This document shows positions 56,611-64,000 of a stretch of 64,000 bases of DNA, piece by piece. Numbering within the stretch: the stretch's first letter is position 1; the number at the start of each line of letters is the position of its first letter. This stretch comes from Planotetraspora phitsanulokensis (GTDB taxonomy: Bacteria > Actinomycetota > Actinomycetes > Streptosporangiales > Streptosporangiaceae). The DNA is taken from assembly GCF_016863295.1 (NCBI RefSeq), contig NZ_BOOP01000009.1:353744-417743 (forward strand). Reading direction: 5' to 3'. The notes beneath the pieces were generated by a model. It saw nothing but the letters and a program-made list of their open reading frames with translations. It had not been told where the DNA came from and made no database searches. A program made the position numbers and the translations under genes.

Positions 56611-57657
56611 ATGGCCGACAAGGTGACGATCGCCGACGTCGCTCGGGTGGCGGGGGTGTCGCGCCAGACGGTGTCCAACGTGCTGAACACGCCTGAGGTC
56701 GTCCGCGAGGAGACCAGGCAGCGGGTGCTCGACGTGGTCGGCGAGCTCGGCTACCGCGTGAACCGGGCCGCCCGCCAGATGCGGACCGGCCGCTCGCAAC
56801 TGATCGCCATCCGGATCGACCCCGACCGCGACGGCATCAACGGGTCGGTCCTCGACCGGTTCCTGCACGGCCTCACCGACGCCGCGGCCCGGTCGGGTTA
56901 CCGGATCCTCCTCTACACGGCCGACGACGACCGCTCGGAGGTGGCCACCTTCGAGGACCTGCTCGGGGCGTACGAACCCGACGGCTTCGTCCTGACCGGC
57001 ACCCACCACCGGGACCCGCGGGCCTCGTGGCTGCTGGACAAGGGCGTGCCGTTCGTCACGTTCGGCCGTCCCTGGGGAGAGGAGGCCGCAGCACGTCACC
57101 CCTGGGTCGACGTCGACGGATCCGCGGGCACCGCGGTGGCCACCCGGCACCTGCTGGACGCGGGGCACGCCCGCATCGGCTTCCTCGGCTGGCCCGCGGG
57201 CTCCGGCGTCGGCGACGACCGTCGTGAGGGCTGGGCCCGCACGCTCGCCGAGGCCGGTGTGGACCCGACAGGGCTGAGCCGGGCGACGAGCGACGCGGTC
57301 GCCGACGGCGAGGCGGCGGCCCGTGACCTCATCGACTCCGACCCCGGAGTCACCGCACTCGTCTGCGTGAGCGACTCGCTCGCGGTGGGGGCGCTGCACG
57401 CCGCGCGCTCCCCCGGACTCGCCTGGCGAGAGGACACCCGGCCCGAACTGCCCATCGCGGTGATCGGCTTCGACGACACGCCCGTGGCGAGGGCGGTGGG
57501 GCTGACCAGCCTCAGCCAGCCGCTCAAGGAGGCCGCGGCGAGCTGCGTCACCTTGCTCGCGCGCATCCTGGAAGGGACGGAGACCGCACGCGCGTCGGCC
57601 GCGTCCCCGGCGCACGTGCTGCTCGAGCCCTCACTGGTCGTCCGGCAGTCGGCGTGA
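56611..57657 (+). CDS. LacI-family transcriptional regulator
   Basis: A 348-residue repressor with the N-terminal helix-turn-helix KVTIADVARVAGVSRQTVSNVLN and hinge VNRAARQMRTGRSQ, followed by a sugar-binding core (IAIRIDPDRDG, FVTFGRPW, VIGFDDTPVARA). ATG 56611 has GAAAGG six bases upstream. It begins an apparent operon with the ABC sugar importer and probably senses the imported sugar. Confidence 0.92.
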   Translation: MADKVTIADVARVAGVSRQTVSNVLNTPEVVREETRQRVLDVVGELGYRVNRAARQMRTGRSQLIAIRIDPDRDGINGSVLDRFLHGLTDAAARSGYRILLYTADDDRSEVATFEDLLGAYEPDGFVLTGTHHRDPRASWLLDKGVPFVTFGRPWGEEAAARHPWVDVDGSAGTAVATRHLLDAGHARIGFLGWPAGSGVGDDRREGWARTLAEAGVDPTGLSRATSDAVADGEAAARDLIDSDPGVTALVCVSDSLAVGALHAARSPGLAWREDTRPELPIAVIGFDDTPVARAVGLTSLSQPLKEAAASCVTLLARILEGTETARASAASPAHVLLEPSLVVRQSA

Positions 57658-57713
57658 TCGGCGTGATTCATCAGCAACCGTCCCCACCTCCCGAGAAAGA
57701 TCAGGAAAGTGCG

Positions 57714-58979
57714 ATGAAGCGCAGCAGAGTCTCCACGAACAGGAACATCAGGAACGCGGCGCTCGGCGCCGCCGCATGCGCGGTCGTCCTCACGTCCGCG
57801 GCCTGCGGAAGCGGGTTCGACGACAAGGGCGGTCAGCCGGCCCAGCAGAGCAGCGGTCCCGCCCAGCTGCAGATCCTCATCGGCTCCTCCGGCGACGCCG
57901 AGACCGCCGCGGTCAAGGACGCCGCGGCGAAATGGGCCTCGGCGAACGGCGCCTCCGCGACGGTCACCCCCGCACAGGACCTCGCCCAGCAGCTCGGCCA
58001 GGCCTTCGCCGGAGACAGCCCGCCGGACGTCTTCTATGTGGACGCCTCGCGCTTCGCCGACTACGCGAGCGTCGGGGCGCTGGAGCCGTACGGCGACAAG
58101 ATCTCCAACCCGGACGACTTCTATCCGAGCCTGCGCACGGCCTTCACCCGCGACGGCACGTTCTACTGCACGCCGAAGGACTTCTCGACCCTCGCGCTGG
58201 TCATCAACCAGGACCTGTGGGCCAAGGCCAAGCTCACCGACGCCGACGTGCCGACCACCTGGGACCAGCTGACCGCGGTCGCCAAGAAGCTCAAGGCCGT
58301 GGACGTCACGCCGATCACGATCGGGGACACCCGGGACCGGGTCGGCGCGTTCATGGTCGAGGCGGGCGGCTGGCTCACCAGCCCGGACGGCAAGCAGGCC
58401 ACCGCCGACAGCCCGCAGAACCTCGCCGCGCTCGACTACGTCCAGTCGCTGCTGAAGGACAAGCTGGCCGCATACCCCAAGGCGCTCGACGCCGGTTGGG
58501 GCGGAGAGGCCTTCGGCAAGGGCAAGGCCGCGATGACCATCGAGGGCAACTGGATCAAGGGCGCGCTCCAGGCCGACTTCCCCGACGTGAAGTACACGGT
58601 GCACGAACTGCCGGCCGGCCCCAAGGGCAAGGGCACGCTGTCGTTCACCAACTGCTGGGGCATCTCGGCCAAGAGCAAGTACAAGCAGCAGGCGATCAGC
58701 TTCGTCGAGGCCATGACCACGGCCGACCAGCAGATGGCCTTCGCCAAGGCGTTCGGCGTCATGCCGTCCCGCCAGTCGGCCAAGGACGCCTACGTCAAGG
58801 AGTTCCCGAACGACGCGCCGTTCGTGAACGGCGTCGACTACGCCCAGGGCCCGGTCAACGCGCCCAAGATGGACAGCGTCCTGGCCGACTTCGACAGCGG
58901 CATCCAGCAGCTGTCCTCGACGGAGCCCAAGGCTCTGCTGGAGCGCGTGCAGAAGAACACCCAGGCCGCCCTCGGCTGA
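57714..58979 (+). CDS. sugar ABC transporter substrate-binding lipoprotein
   Basis: A 421-residue extracellular solute-binding protein of family 1 (MalE/UgpB type). The lipobox is VVLTSAACGSG near residue 30. Typical segments are PPDVFYVDASRFADYASVG and GKGKAAMTIEGNWIKGAL. ATG 57714 follows AGGAAAG; the frame is open upstream across the LacI stop. It is followed by two permeases, completing an importer. Confidence 0.92.
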   Translation: MKRSRVSTNRNIRNAALGAAACAVVLTSAACGSGFDDKGGQPAQQSSGPAQLQILIGSSGDAETAAVKDAAAKWASANGASATVTPAQDLAQQLGQAFAGDSPPDVFYVDASRFADYASVGALEPYGDKISNPDDFYPSLRTAFTRDGTFYCTPKDFSTLALVINQDLWAKAKLTDADVPTTWDQLTAVAKKLKAVDVTPITIGDTRDRVGAFMVEAGGWLTSPDGKQATADSPQNLAALDYVQSLLKDKLAAYPKALDAGWGGEAFGKGKAAMTIEGNWIKGALQADFPDVKYTVHELPAGPKGKGTLSFTNCWGISAKSKYKQQAISFVEAMTTADQQMAFAKAFGVMPSRQSAKDAYVKEFPNDAPFVNGVDYAQGPVNAPKMDSVLADFDSGIQQLSSTEPKALLERVQKNTQAALG

Positions 58980-59065
58980 CCCTTCCCTCGACCTGAGCAC
59001 ATCCTGGACGTCCCGGCTCCCGCCTCACGGCGGGGCCGGGCCGTACCGACCGGAAGGAGGCGGGA

Positions 59066-60286
59066 GTGGCCGGCACCACGATCCCCGCACGCCGCGGCCG
59101 GTTCCGCGGCTCCACCGCCATGCGGGAGAACCTCGCGGGCTGGCTGTTCGTCGCACCCGTCGTGATCATCCTCGGCCTGTTCATGCTGCTGCCGATCCTG
59201 ATGGCGCTGTGGGTGAGCTTCACCGACTGGAACGGCCAGGGCAGCCCGTTCCGCAGCGGGGTGCCCTTCGTCGGAGCCGGCAACTACACCCGGCTGTTCA
59301 CCGAGGACGGCCTGGCCCGCCAGGACTTCATGACGAGCATCCGCAACAACATCTACTACGTGGCGATCGTCGTGCCGGCGCAGACGGCGCTGGCCCTCGG
59401 CCTGGCCGTGATCGTGAACAGCAGGATGCTGAAGGGCAAGACGTTCTTCCGCGCCGCGTTCTTTTTCCCGTCGGTCACCAGTTCGGTGGCGATCAGCGTC
59501 GTGTTCCTGTTCATCTTCGCCAACTCGGGCGCGGTGACCAGCCTGCTCGGAGCGTTCGGAATCGACGGCCCGGACTGGTTCTCCGACTCCCGGGGCACGC
59601 TGCACCTGCTGCTCGGCGCCGTCGGCCTCGTCGACCCGTCGGCTCCACCCGCCTCCCTCACCAGCGGCGGGCCGTTCGGACTGTCCTGGTGGGAGTGGCT
59701 GTCGGGTCCCAGCGTGGCCATGACCACGATCATCATGCTCGTCGTGTGGACCACGTCCGGCACGTTCATGTTGATGTTCCTGGCGGCGCTGCAGGACATC
59801 CCGGTGACGCTGGAGGAGGCGAGCATGCTCGACGGCGCCGGCCGCTGGCAGCGCTTCCGGTATGTGACCCTGCCGATGCTCAAGCCGACGCTCTTCCTCG
59901 TGCTCACGCTCGGGCTGATCTCGACCTGGCAGGTGTTCGACCAGATCTACGTGATGAGCCAGGGCAACCCGTCGAAGACCACGCTCACCCCGGCGTTCCT
60001 CTCGTACCAGACCGCCTTCCGCAGCTTCGAGTACGGCTCGGGCACGGCGATCTCGTTCGTGCTCTTCTCGATCATCGTGCTGATGACGCTCGTCCAGCGG
60101 TGGATCATGCGGGAACGGAACGGCGGCTCGCGGCCCCGGCGCCACGCCCCCAGGCCGGCACGAGGGCCGGGCCGAGGGCCGGCACGAGGGCAGGACCGAG
60201 GCCAGGGCCGCACATCCGCCGACGCGTCGGCTTCCACGCCGACGGGCGCGTCGACACGCGCGTCGGCCCGCTCGAGGAGGTCCTGA
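59066..60286 (+). CDS. sugar ABC transporter permease, MalF-like
   Basis: A 406-residue permease with six main helices and the EAA loop VTLEEASMLDGAGRWQRFRYVTLPML. The insertion between helices around residues 165-220 is longer than usual. An extra C-terminal tail of about 50 residues is rich in Arg, Gly, Ala and Ser, with repeated ARGPGRGPARG text, unlike normal MalF. GTG 59066 follows AAGGAGG. Confidence 0.92.
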   Translation: MAGTTIPARRGRFRGSTAMRENLAGWLFVAPVVIILGLFMLLPILMALWVSFTDWNGQGSPFRSGVPFVGAGNYTRLFTEDGLARQDFMTSIRNNIYYVAIVVPAQTALALGLAVIVNSRMLKGKTFFRAAFFFPSVTSSVAISVVFLFIFANSGAVTSLLGAFGIDGPDWFSDSRGTLHLLLGAVGLVDPSAPPASLTSGGPFGLSWWEWLSGPSVAMTTIIMLVVWTTSGTFMLMFLAALQDIPVTLEEASMLDGAGRWQRFRYVTLPMLKPTLFLVLTLGLISTWQVFDQIYVMSQGNPSKTTLTPAFLSYQTAFRSFEYGSGTAISFVLFSIIVLMTLVQRWIMRERNGGSRPRRHAPRPARGPGRGPARGQDRGQGRTSADASASTPTGASTRASARSRRS

Positions 60287-60287
60287 G

Positions 60288-61289
60288 ATGGCGACAGGCA
60301 CGACGGCCGGAGCCGGTGCGGGCCCGGGCGCGGGTGCAGGTGCCGGCACGGGCGCAGGTGCCGGTGCGGGCGCGGGTGCCGGCGCGGGCAGGAGTGCGGG
60401 CCCGGGCGGGGGCAGGGGTGCGCACGCGAGGAAGGGCCCGGCAGGCGGGTCGGCGGCGGCGCGTTCGCTGGTGTCCGCCTTCACCGGCTACTGCATCCTG
60501 ATCTTCTTCGCGCTCGTCTTCCTCTATCCGTTCGTCATCCAGATCGGCAACTCCTTCAAGACCGAGCCGGACGCGGCGGCCCACCCGCTGTCGCCGTTCC
60601 CCGACCCGTTCTCCACGACCGGGTACGAGAAGGCCTTCCTCAACACCGACCTGCCGCTCTGGCTCGGCAACTCGCTGCTGGTCACCGTCGTCGTCACGCT
60701 CGGCAGGGTCCTGCTCGACTCCATGGCGGGATACGCGCTCGCCCGGCTGCGCTTCCGCGGAAGGCGGGCGCTGTTCTCCGCGGTCATCGCGGTGATGGCC
60801 GTCCCGGGTGTGGTGCTGTTCATCCCGAAGTTCCTCGTGCTGAACCAGCTCGGGCTCTACGACAGTTACACCGCGCTGATCCTGCCGGTGATCGTGGACG
60901 CCGCCGGCGTGTTCATCATGAAGCAGTTCTTCGAGTCGATCCCGGCGAGCGTGGAGGAGGCCGCGCGCATCGACGGCGCCGGGGTCTTCCGCACGTTCTG
61001 GTCGGTCGTCCTGCCGATGGCCCGCCCCGCCCTGATCACCTTGACGATCATCTCCTTCCAGGGCACGTGGAACGAGTTCCCGCACACCTTGGTGGCGGTG
61101 CAGAGCCCTGAGCTGTTCACCCTGCCGCGCGGGCTCGCCGACCTGGTCAGCGGGTCGCTCGGCAAGGGCACGCAGTATCCGCTCAAACTCGGCGCGGCCC
61201 TGATGGCCACCGTTCCCGTGGCGGTCATCTTCGTCGTGTTCCAGCGTTACTTCGTACGCGGAGCCAACGAGGGTGTGGACAAGGGCTGA
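60288..61289 (+). CDS. sugar ABC transporter permease, MalG-like
   Basis: A 333-residue permease with six helices and the EAA loop SVEEAARIDGAGVFRTFWSVVLP. The first 60 residues are a Gly-Ala repeat region (60300-60440), followed by a basic stretch, before the first helix. No ATPase gene lies in the operon, so a shared MsiK-type ATPase elsewhere is expected, as is common in actinomycetes. Confidence 0.92.
   Translation: MATGTTAGAGAGPGAGAGAGTGAGAGAGAGAGAGRSAGPGGGRGAHARKGPAGGSAAARSLVSAFTGYCILIFFALVFLYPFVIQIGNSFKTEPDAAAHPLSPFPDPFSTTGYEKAFLNTDLPLWLGNSLLVTVVVTLGRVLLDSMAGYALARLRFRGRRALFSAVIAVMAVPGVVLFIPKFLVLNQLGLYDSYTALILPVIVDAAGVFIMKQFFESIPASVEEAARIDGAGVFRTFWSVVLPMARPALITLTIISFQGTWNEFPHTLVAVQSPELFTLPRGLADLVSGSLGKGTQYPLKLGAALMATVPVAVIFVVFQRYFVRGANEGVDKG
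60300..60420 (+). repeat. Gly-Ala-encoding low-complexity tract
   Basis: Imperfect GGTGC(G/A)GG(C/T)-type units encode alternating Gly and Ala at the N-terminus of the MalG-like permease. The 3' end of the MalF-like gene just before it has similar low-complexity sequence. Confidence 0.75.
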
Positions 61290-61600
61290 AGGACGCGTCA
61301 GACAGGGCCCGCGGCACCGGCGGCGGCGACGACCATGCCGCACATGTCCTGTTTACTTATGGACTTGCGGAACGGTCAGAACTACAGTCGTGCTGCGCGG
61401 TGTGATCGATCGGCGACCACCTCGCTACCGGCGCGCCAGGTTCACGGCACCTGACCTCGCGCGCCGAGTCCCACCGGGAGACGCCCTCGTCGGCAAGGCC
61501 CGCTCCCGTACGGCGCGGCACTCGGCGATGCCCGCCGTCCCGTCCTCCGGCAAGCCCGGAACGGCGGGCCTGTGACCCCCCACCCCGAACGGAGCCTCTC
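61290..61600. other. intergenic region upstream of GH99
   Basis: About 310 bp with no convincing gene. A 9-bp inverted repeat, GCCCGCCGT (61530-61538) with ACGGCGGGC (61561-61569), lies just before the GH99 ribosome-binding site. An AT-richer patch near 61345-61385 may be a promoter. Confidence 0.4.
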
Positions 61601-63049
61601 TTGAGAAGGTGTCTCCTCGGCGTGCTGACGGCCGTGTCGCTCGTCGCCGCCGCGCTCATCGCCGTACCGTCGGCCGCGCTGGCCGCGGCCCTGCCGCGCA
61701 CCGGATGGACGGCCACCGCGTCGGCCACCGGCGGCGGCGACGTCCCCGCGAGGATGCTCGACGGCAACCCCTCGACCCGATGGTCGACCGGAGTGCCGAT
61801 GACGAGCGGCCAGTCGGTCACGATCGACATGCACGCGTCGCAGACCATCGACCAGATCACCATGGACTCGGCCGGCAGCACCACCGACTACGCCCGCGGC
61901 TACCAGGTCTTCCTGTCGTCCGACGGCGCCAACTGGGGTTCCGCGGTGGCCTCGGGCGCCGGGACCGCTCCGCTCGTCAGCGTGTCCTTCACGGCGCGTT
62001 CCGCCCGCTACATCAGAGTCGTGCAGACCGGCAGCACCAGTTGGTGGTGGTCGATCGCCGAGTTCAACGCGTACTACTCGGGACCGCAGCAACCCTCGGC
62101 GCTCTCGCCGAACGTGCACCTGTTCTACTACCCCTGGTACGGCAGCCCCGCCGTCAACGGCGGCTACCGCCACTGGCAGCAGGGCGGCCACAACCCGCCC
62201 GCCGACATCGGTGCGAACCTCTATCCCAAGCTGGGCGCCTACGACTCCGGCGACCTCACACGCGTGGTGAGCCAGCAGATGGCCTGGGTCAAGCAGTCCG
62301 GCGCGGGCGTCATCGTCTACAGCTGGTGGGGCCAGGGGTCGTATGAGGACCAGTTGGCCGCGGGTGTGCTGAACGTCGCCGCCCAGAACGGCGTCAAGGT
62401 CGCCTGGCACCTCGAGCCCTACACGGGCCGCACCGCCGCCTCGACGGTCGCCGACATCAACTACATCAACGCCAGGTACGGCTCCAGTCCCGCGTTCTAC
62501 CGCGACGCCCGGCACGGCAACCGGCCGGCCTTCTATGTGTTCGAAAGCCTCAGGATCGCCGACTGGACCGCGCTCGACCAGGTCAGGGCGTCCAACATCG
62601 TGCTCGCGCAGACCACCGACACCTCGAAGGTCGCGCACTTCGGCGGCATGTACACCTACGACGGCATCGCCGGGGCGACCGCCCCCGGCTGGCAGAACGC
62701 CGCCGCGTACTGCAAGGCCAACGGGCTCGTGTGGGCGCCTTCCGTGGCTCCCGGCTACATCGACGACCGGGCCAACCCGGGCAACACCACTCCGACCCTC
62801 GGCCGGGCCAACGGTTCGACGTACGACACGGAGTGGAGCAACGCCATCGCCACGTCGCCGTCGTGGGTCTCGGTCACCTCGTTCAACGAGTGGCACGAGG
62901 GCTCGGTGATCGAGCCCGCCAGCTCGAACCCGCCTGCGGGCTTCGGCTACGAGACGTTCCAAGGCGCGTACGGCACGACTGGCGCCGCGTCCGAGACCTC
63001 CTACCTTGACCGCACGCGTTACTGGGTCGGCCGGTTCCCCGGCGCCTGA
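61601..63049 (+). CDS. secreted GH99 endo-alpha-mannosidase-like enzyme with F5/8C-type module
   Basis: A 482-residue secreted enzyme. A signal peptide (MRRCLLGVLTAVSLVAAAL to ALAAA) is followed by an F5/8-type C (CBM32-like) module (residues about 35-160; MLDGNPSTRWSTG, YIRVVQTG). The GH99 catalytic barrel follows: VHLFYYPWYGSP, WHLEPYTGR and SFNEWHEGSVIEP, the last with the two conserved Glu. TTG 61601 follows GGAG and directly starts the signal peptide. GH99 enzymes cut alpha-mannoside linkages internally; target could be fungal mannan or N-glycans. It fits the adjacent importer. Confidence 0.9.
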   Translation: MRRCLLGVLTAVSLVAAALIAVPSAALAAALPRTGWTATASATGGGDVPARMLDGNPSTRWSTGVPMTSGQSVTIDMHASQTIDQITMDSAGSTTDYARGYQVFLSSDGANWGSAVASGAGTAPLVSVSFTARSARYIRVVQTGSTSWWWSIAEFNAYYSGPQQPSALSPNVHLFYYPWYGSPAVNGGYRHWQQGGHNPPADIGANLYPKLGAYDSGDLTRVVSQQMAWVKQSGAGVIVYSWWGQGSYEDQLAAGVLNVAAQNGVKVAWHLEPYTGRTAASTVADINYINARYGSSPAFYRDARHGNRPAFYVFESLRIADWTALDQVRASNIVLAQTTDTSKVAHFGGMYTYDGIAGATAPGWQNAAAYCKANGLVWAPSVAPGYIDDRANPGNTTPTLGRANGSTYDTEWSNAIATSPSWVSVTSFNEWHEGSVIEPASSNPPAGFGYETFQGAYGTTGAASETSYLDRTRYWVGRFPGA

Positions 63050-63164
63050 TCGAAGCATGGCATGTTCGGACTATGCGGCCGGCACTTGCGTCTTGGCACC
63101 TGATGCACCTCGTGCTTGCGTCTTGGTACCCGGTGCGGCTCGCAGATGCCGCTCGCAACCTAAC

Positions 63165-63216
63165 GCGCCTCGTACATGCGCCTCGTACATGCGCCTCGTA
63201 CATGCGCCTCGTACAC
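63165..63216. repeat. four 13-bp tandem repeats
   Basis: GCGCCTCGTACAT is repeated three times exactly and once with a final C (63165-63216). Related degenerate text precedes it from about 63075. The unit is not a multiple of three and lies outside genes. Confidence 0.85.
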
Positions 63217-63289
63217 GCCGCTCCCAATCGCGCTCGTATCTGATGCGACTGACACGTGGTGGATTAGTACGTAGTGCGATGAATTGACC

Positions 63290-63333
63290 GGATCCCCGGC
63301 CTCCAGGCTCGATGCCGCAGCGGCCGGGGATCC
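63290..63333. terminator. long GC hairpin downstream of GH99
   Basis: GGATCCCCGGCC (63290-63301) and GGCCGGGGATCC (63322-63333) form a perfect 12-bp stem around a 20-base loop, 240 bp after the GH99 stop. It may insulate the next gene. Confidence 0.5.
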
Positions 63334-63538
63334 CCGCACTTCGGCGTCCCCCGCGCGCCGACTTCGAGGTCGGCGATCACCCTCCAATCGCCAGGTCAGG
63401 CCCTGATAGCGGTCAGTCACAGACCTGCGCGTTCGCTTCAGGCTTAGAACTTCCGTTCGATATTTGTGGCGGAACGATTACCCAGCGTGAGATTATTCAG
63501 ACACGCGTTCGATACGGATGAGCGGAAGGGGTGCCATC

Positions 63539-64000
63539 GTGGCCGACTCTCACGGGAGACGTCACTCCTTCTCGTCAACCGATGAGACAGCCGAGGAACT
63601 GCCCTGCGGCCCACAGTGGTGGGCTCAGATGACGTCACGCGCTCGATCCTGGTCGTCAGACGGCAGTTCGGCATTGAGCTCGCCACCCCTGGCCGATCCG
63701 TGGCCAGATCCCTCATCGCCAGACTCTCCACCGGACGTCTCAGCGCAGTCAGATACCGCACGGCCCGACTCAACACGGCCCGACTCAACACGGCATGACT
63801 CAACACGGCACGACGCACCGCAGTCTGGCTCACGTGACCAGGAACGCACCGAAGCCGGGCCGCAGACGGACGCATCGGCCGGCCCGAACCCGTCCACCGA
63901 GTCCACCGAGTACACCGGGTCCGCCGGGTCCGCCGGGTCCGCCGGGTCAGCTGGATCAGGCGGATCAGGCGGATCAGGTGAGCCGGGCGGATCGGCCGAA
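63539..64000 (+). CDS. Ser/Gly-rich protein, N-terminal part only
   Basis: An open frame of 154 codons continues past the window end. GTG 63539 is preceded by GGAAGGGG with good spacing. The product starts VADSHGRRHSFSSTDE and contains a PQWWAQMTSRARSW segment, four RPDST/RHDST repeats, then STEST and a (GSA)n/(GSG)n tail. It is predicted to be largely disordered with no signal peptide. The family cannot be named from this part; such N-termini occur in actinobacterial regulatory and membrane proteins. Confidence 0.6.
   Translation, partial: MADSHGRRHSFSSTDETAEELPCGPQWWAQMTSRARSWSSDGSSALSSPPLADPWPDPSSPDSPPDVSAQSDTARPDSTRPDSTRHDSTRHDAPQSGSRDQERTEAGPQTDASAGPNPSTESTEYTGSAGSAGSAGSAGSGGSGGSGEPGGSAE

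Noticed and set aside
61273..61575. A 100-codon frame between the MalG-like and GH99 genes
   Set aside because: Arg-rich composition, overlaps the MalG-like end, no ribosome-binding site and no family features.
63165..63216. CRISPR array
   Set aside because: Units are 13 bp, have no spacers, and no cas genes are present.

Overview
The window is a very GC-rich, gene-dense stretch with many GTG starts, a class E sortase with an LAxTG substrate, an F420-type PPOX oxidoreductase, SecA2 and GH99/LPMO secreted enzymes. This fits the chromosome of a soil actinomycete, most likely Streptosporangiales; that placement is inference from gene content, not a computed phylogeny. I see no tRNA, rRNA, insertion sequence or CRISPR array. 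Genes are cut at both edges.

Layout. 1-5.2 kb: a fatty-acid type operon (aminoglycoside-phosphotransferase-like protein and two acyl-CoA dehydrogenases), then a TetR repressor divergent from an FAD monooxygenase, with three near-identical operators between them. 5.2-32.6 kb: a long cell-envelope and exopolysaccharide locus. It holds secreted glycoside-hydrolase-like proteins, an acyltransferase, two methyltransferases, a sulfotransferase, two GT4 glycosyltransferases, an O-antigen-ligase/polymerase-like protein, a Wzx-like flippase and a Wzz-like protein. Interleaved with these are a pstCAB operon and three PstS-fold proteins. Two of the PstS-fold proteins carry Gly-rich stalks and C-terminal membrane helices, and one is translationally coupled to a sortase-like protein that has no cysteine at all. 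This is my best candidate for an undescribed system.

32.6-35 kb: a small three-gene surface module (HtaA-domain LAKTG protein, class E sortase, 53-aa membrane protein) behind a leader that looks structured. 35-42.6 kb: a DMT transporter, a VOC protein, SecA2, an RlpA-like protein with no normal start codon, a chitin/cellulose-active LPMO with a clear promoter and operator, and an orphan LanC-like protein.

42.7-49.3 kb: a stress or hypoxia-like block with a PPOX protein, an MDR alcohol dehydrogenase, CBS and CBS-BON proteins, and a response regulator-thioredoxin-reductase-like fusion with its cNMP-domain histidine kinase. Two intergenic regions here each carry a pair of DosR/DevR-like boxes spaced exactly 22 bp. 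49.3-54.2 kb: NAD kinase, a His-rich metal-binding protein, an aldo/keto reductase, an AlkB-like dioxygenase, a P450 and an F420/PPOX protein.

54.2-63.1 kb: a sugar-utilisation island (glycogen-debranching-like enzyme, LacI regulator with a perfect operator, ABC sugar importer without its own ATPase, secreted GH99 endo-alpha-mannosidase-like enzyme). 63.1-64 kb: tandem repeats, a long hairpin and the start of a Ser/Gly-rich disordered protein running off the edge.
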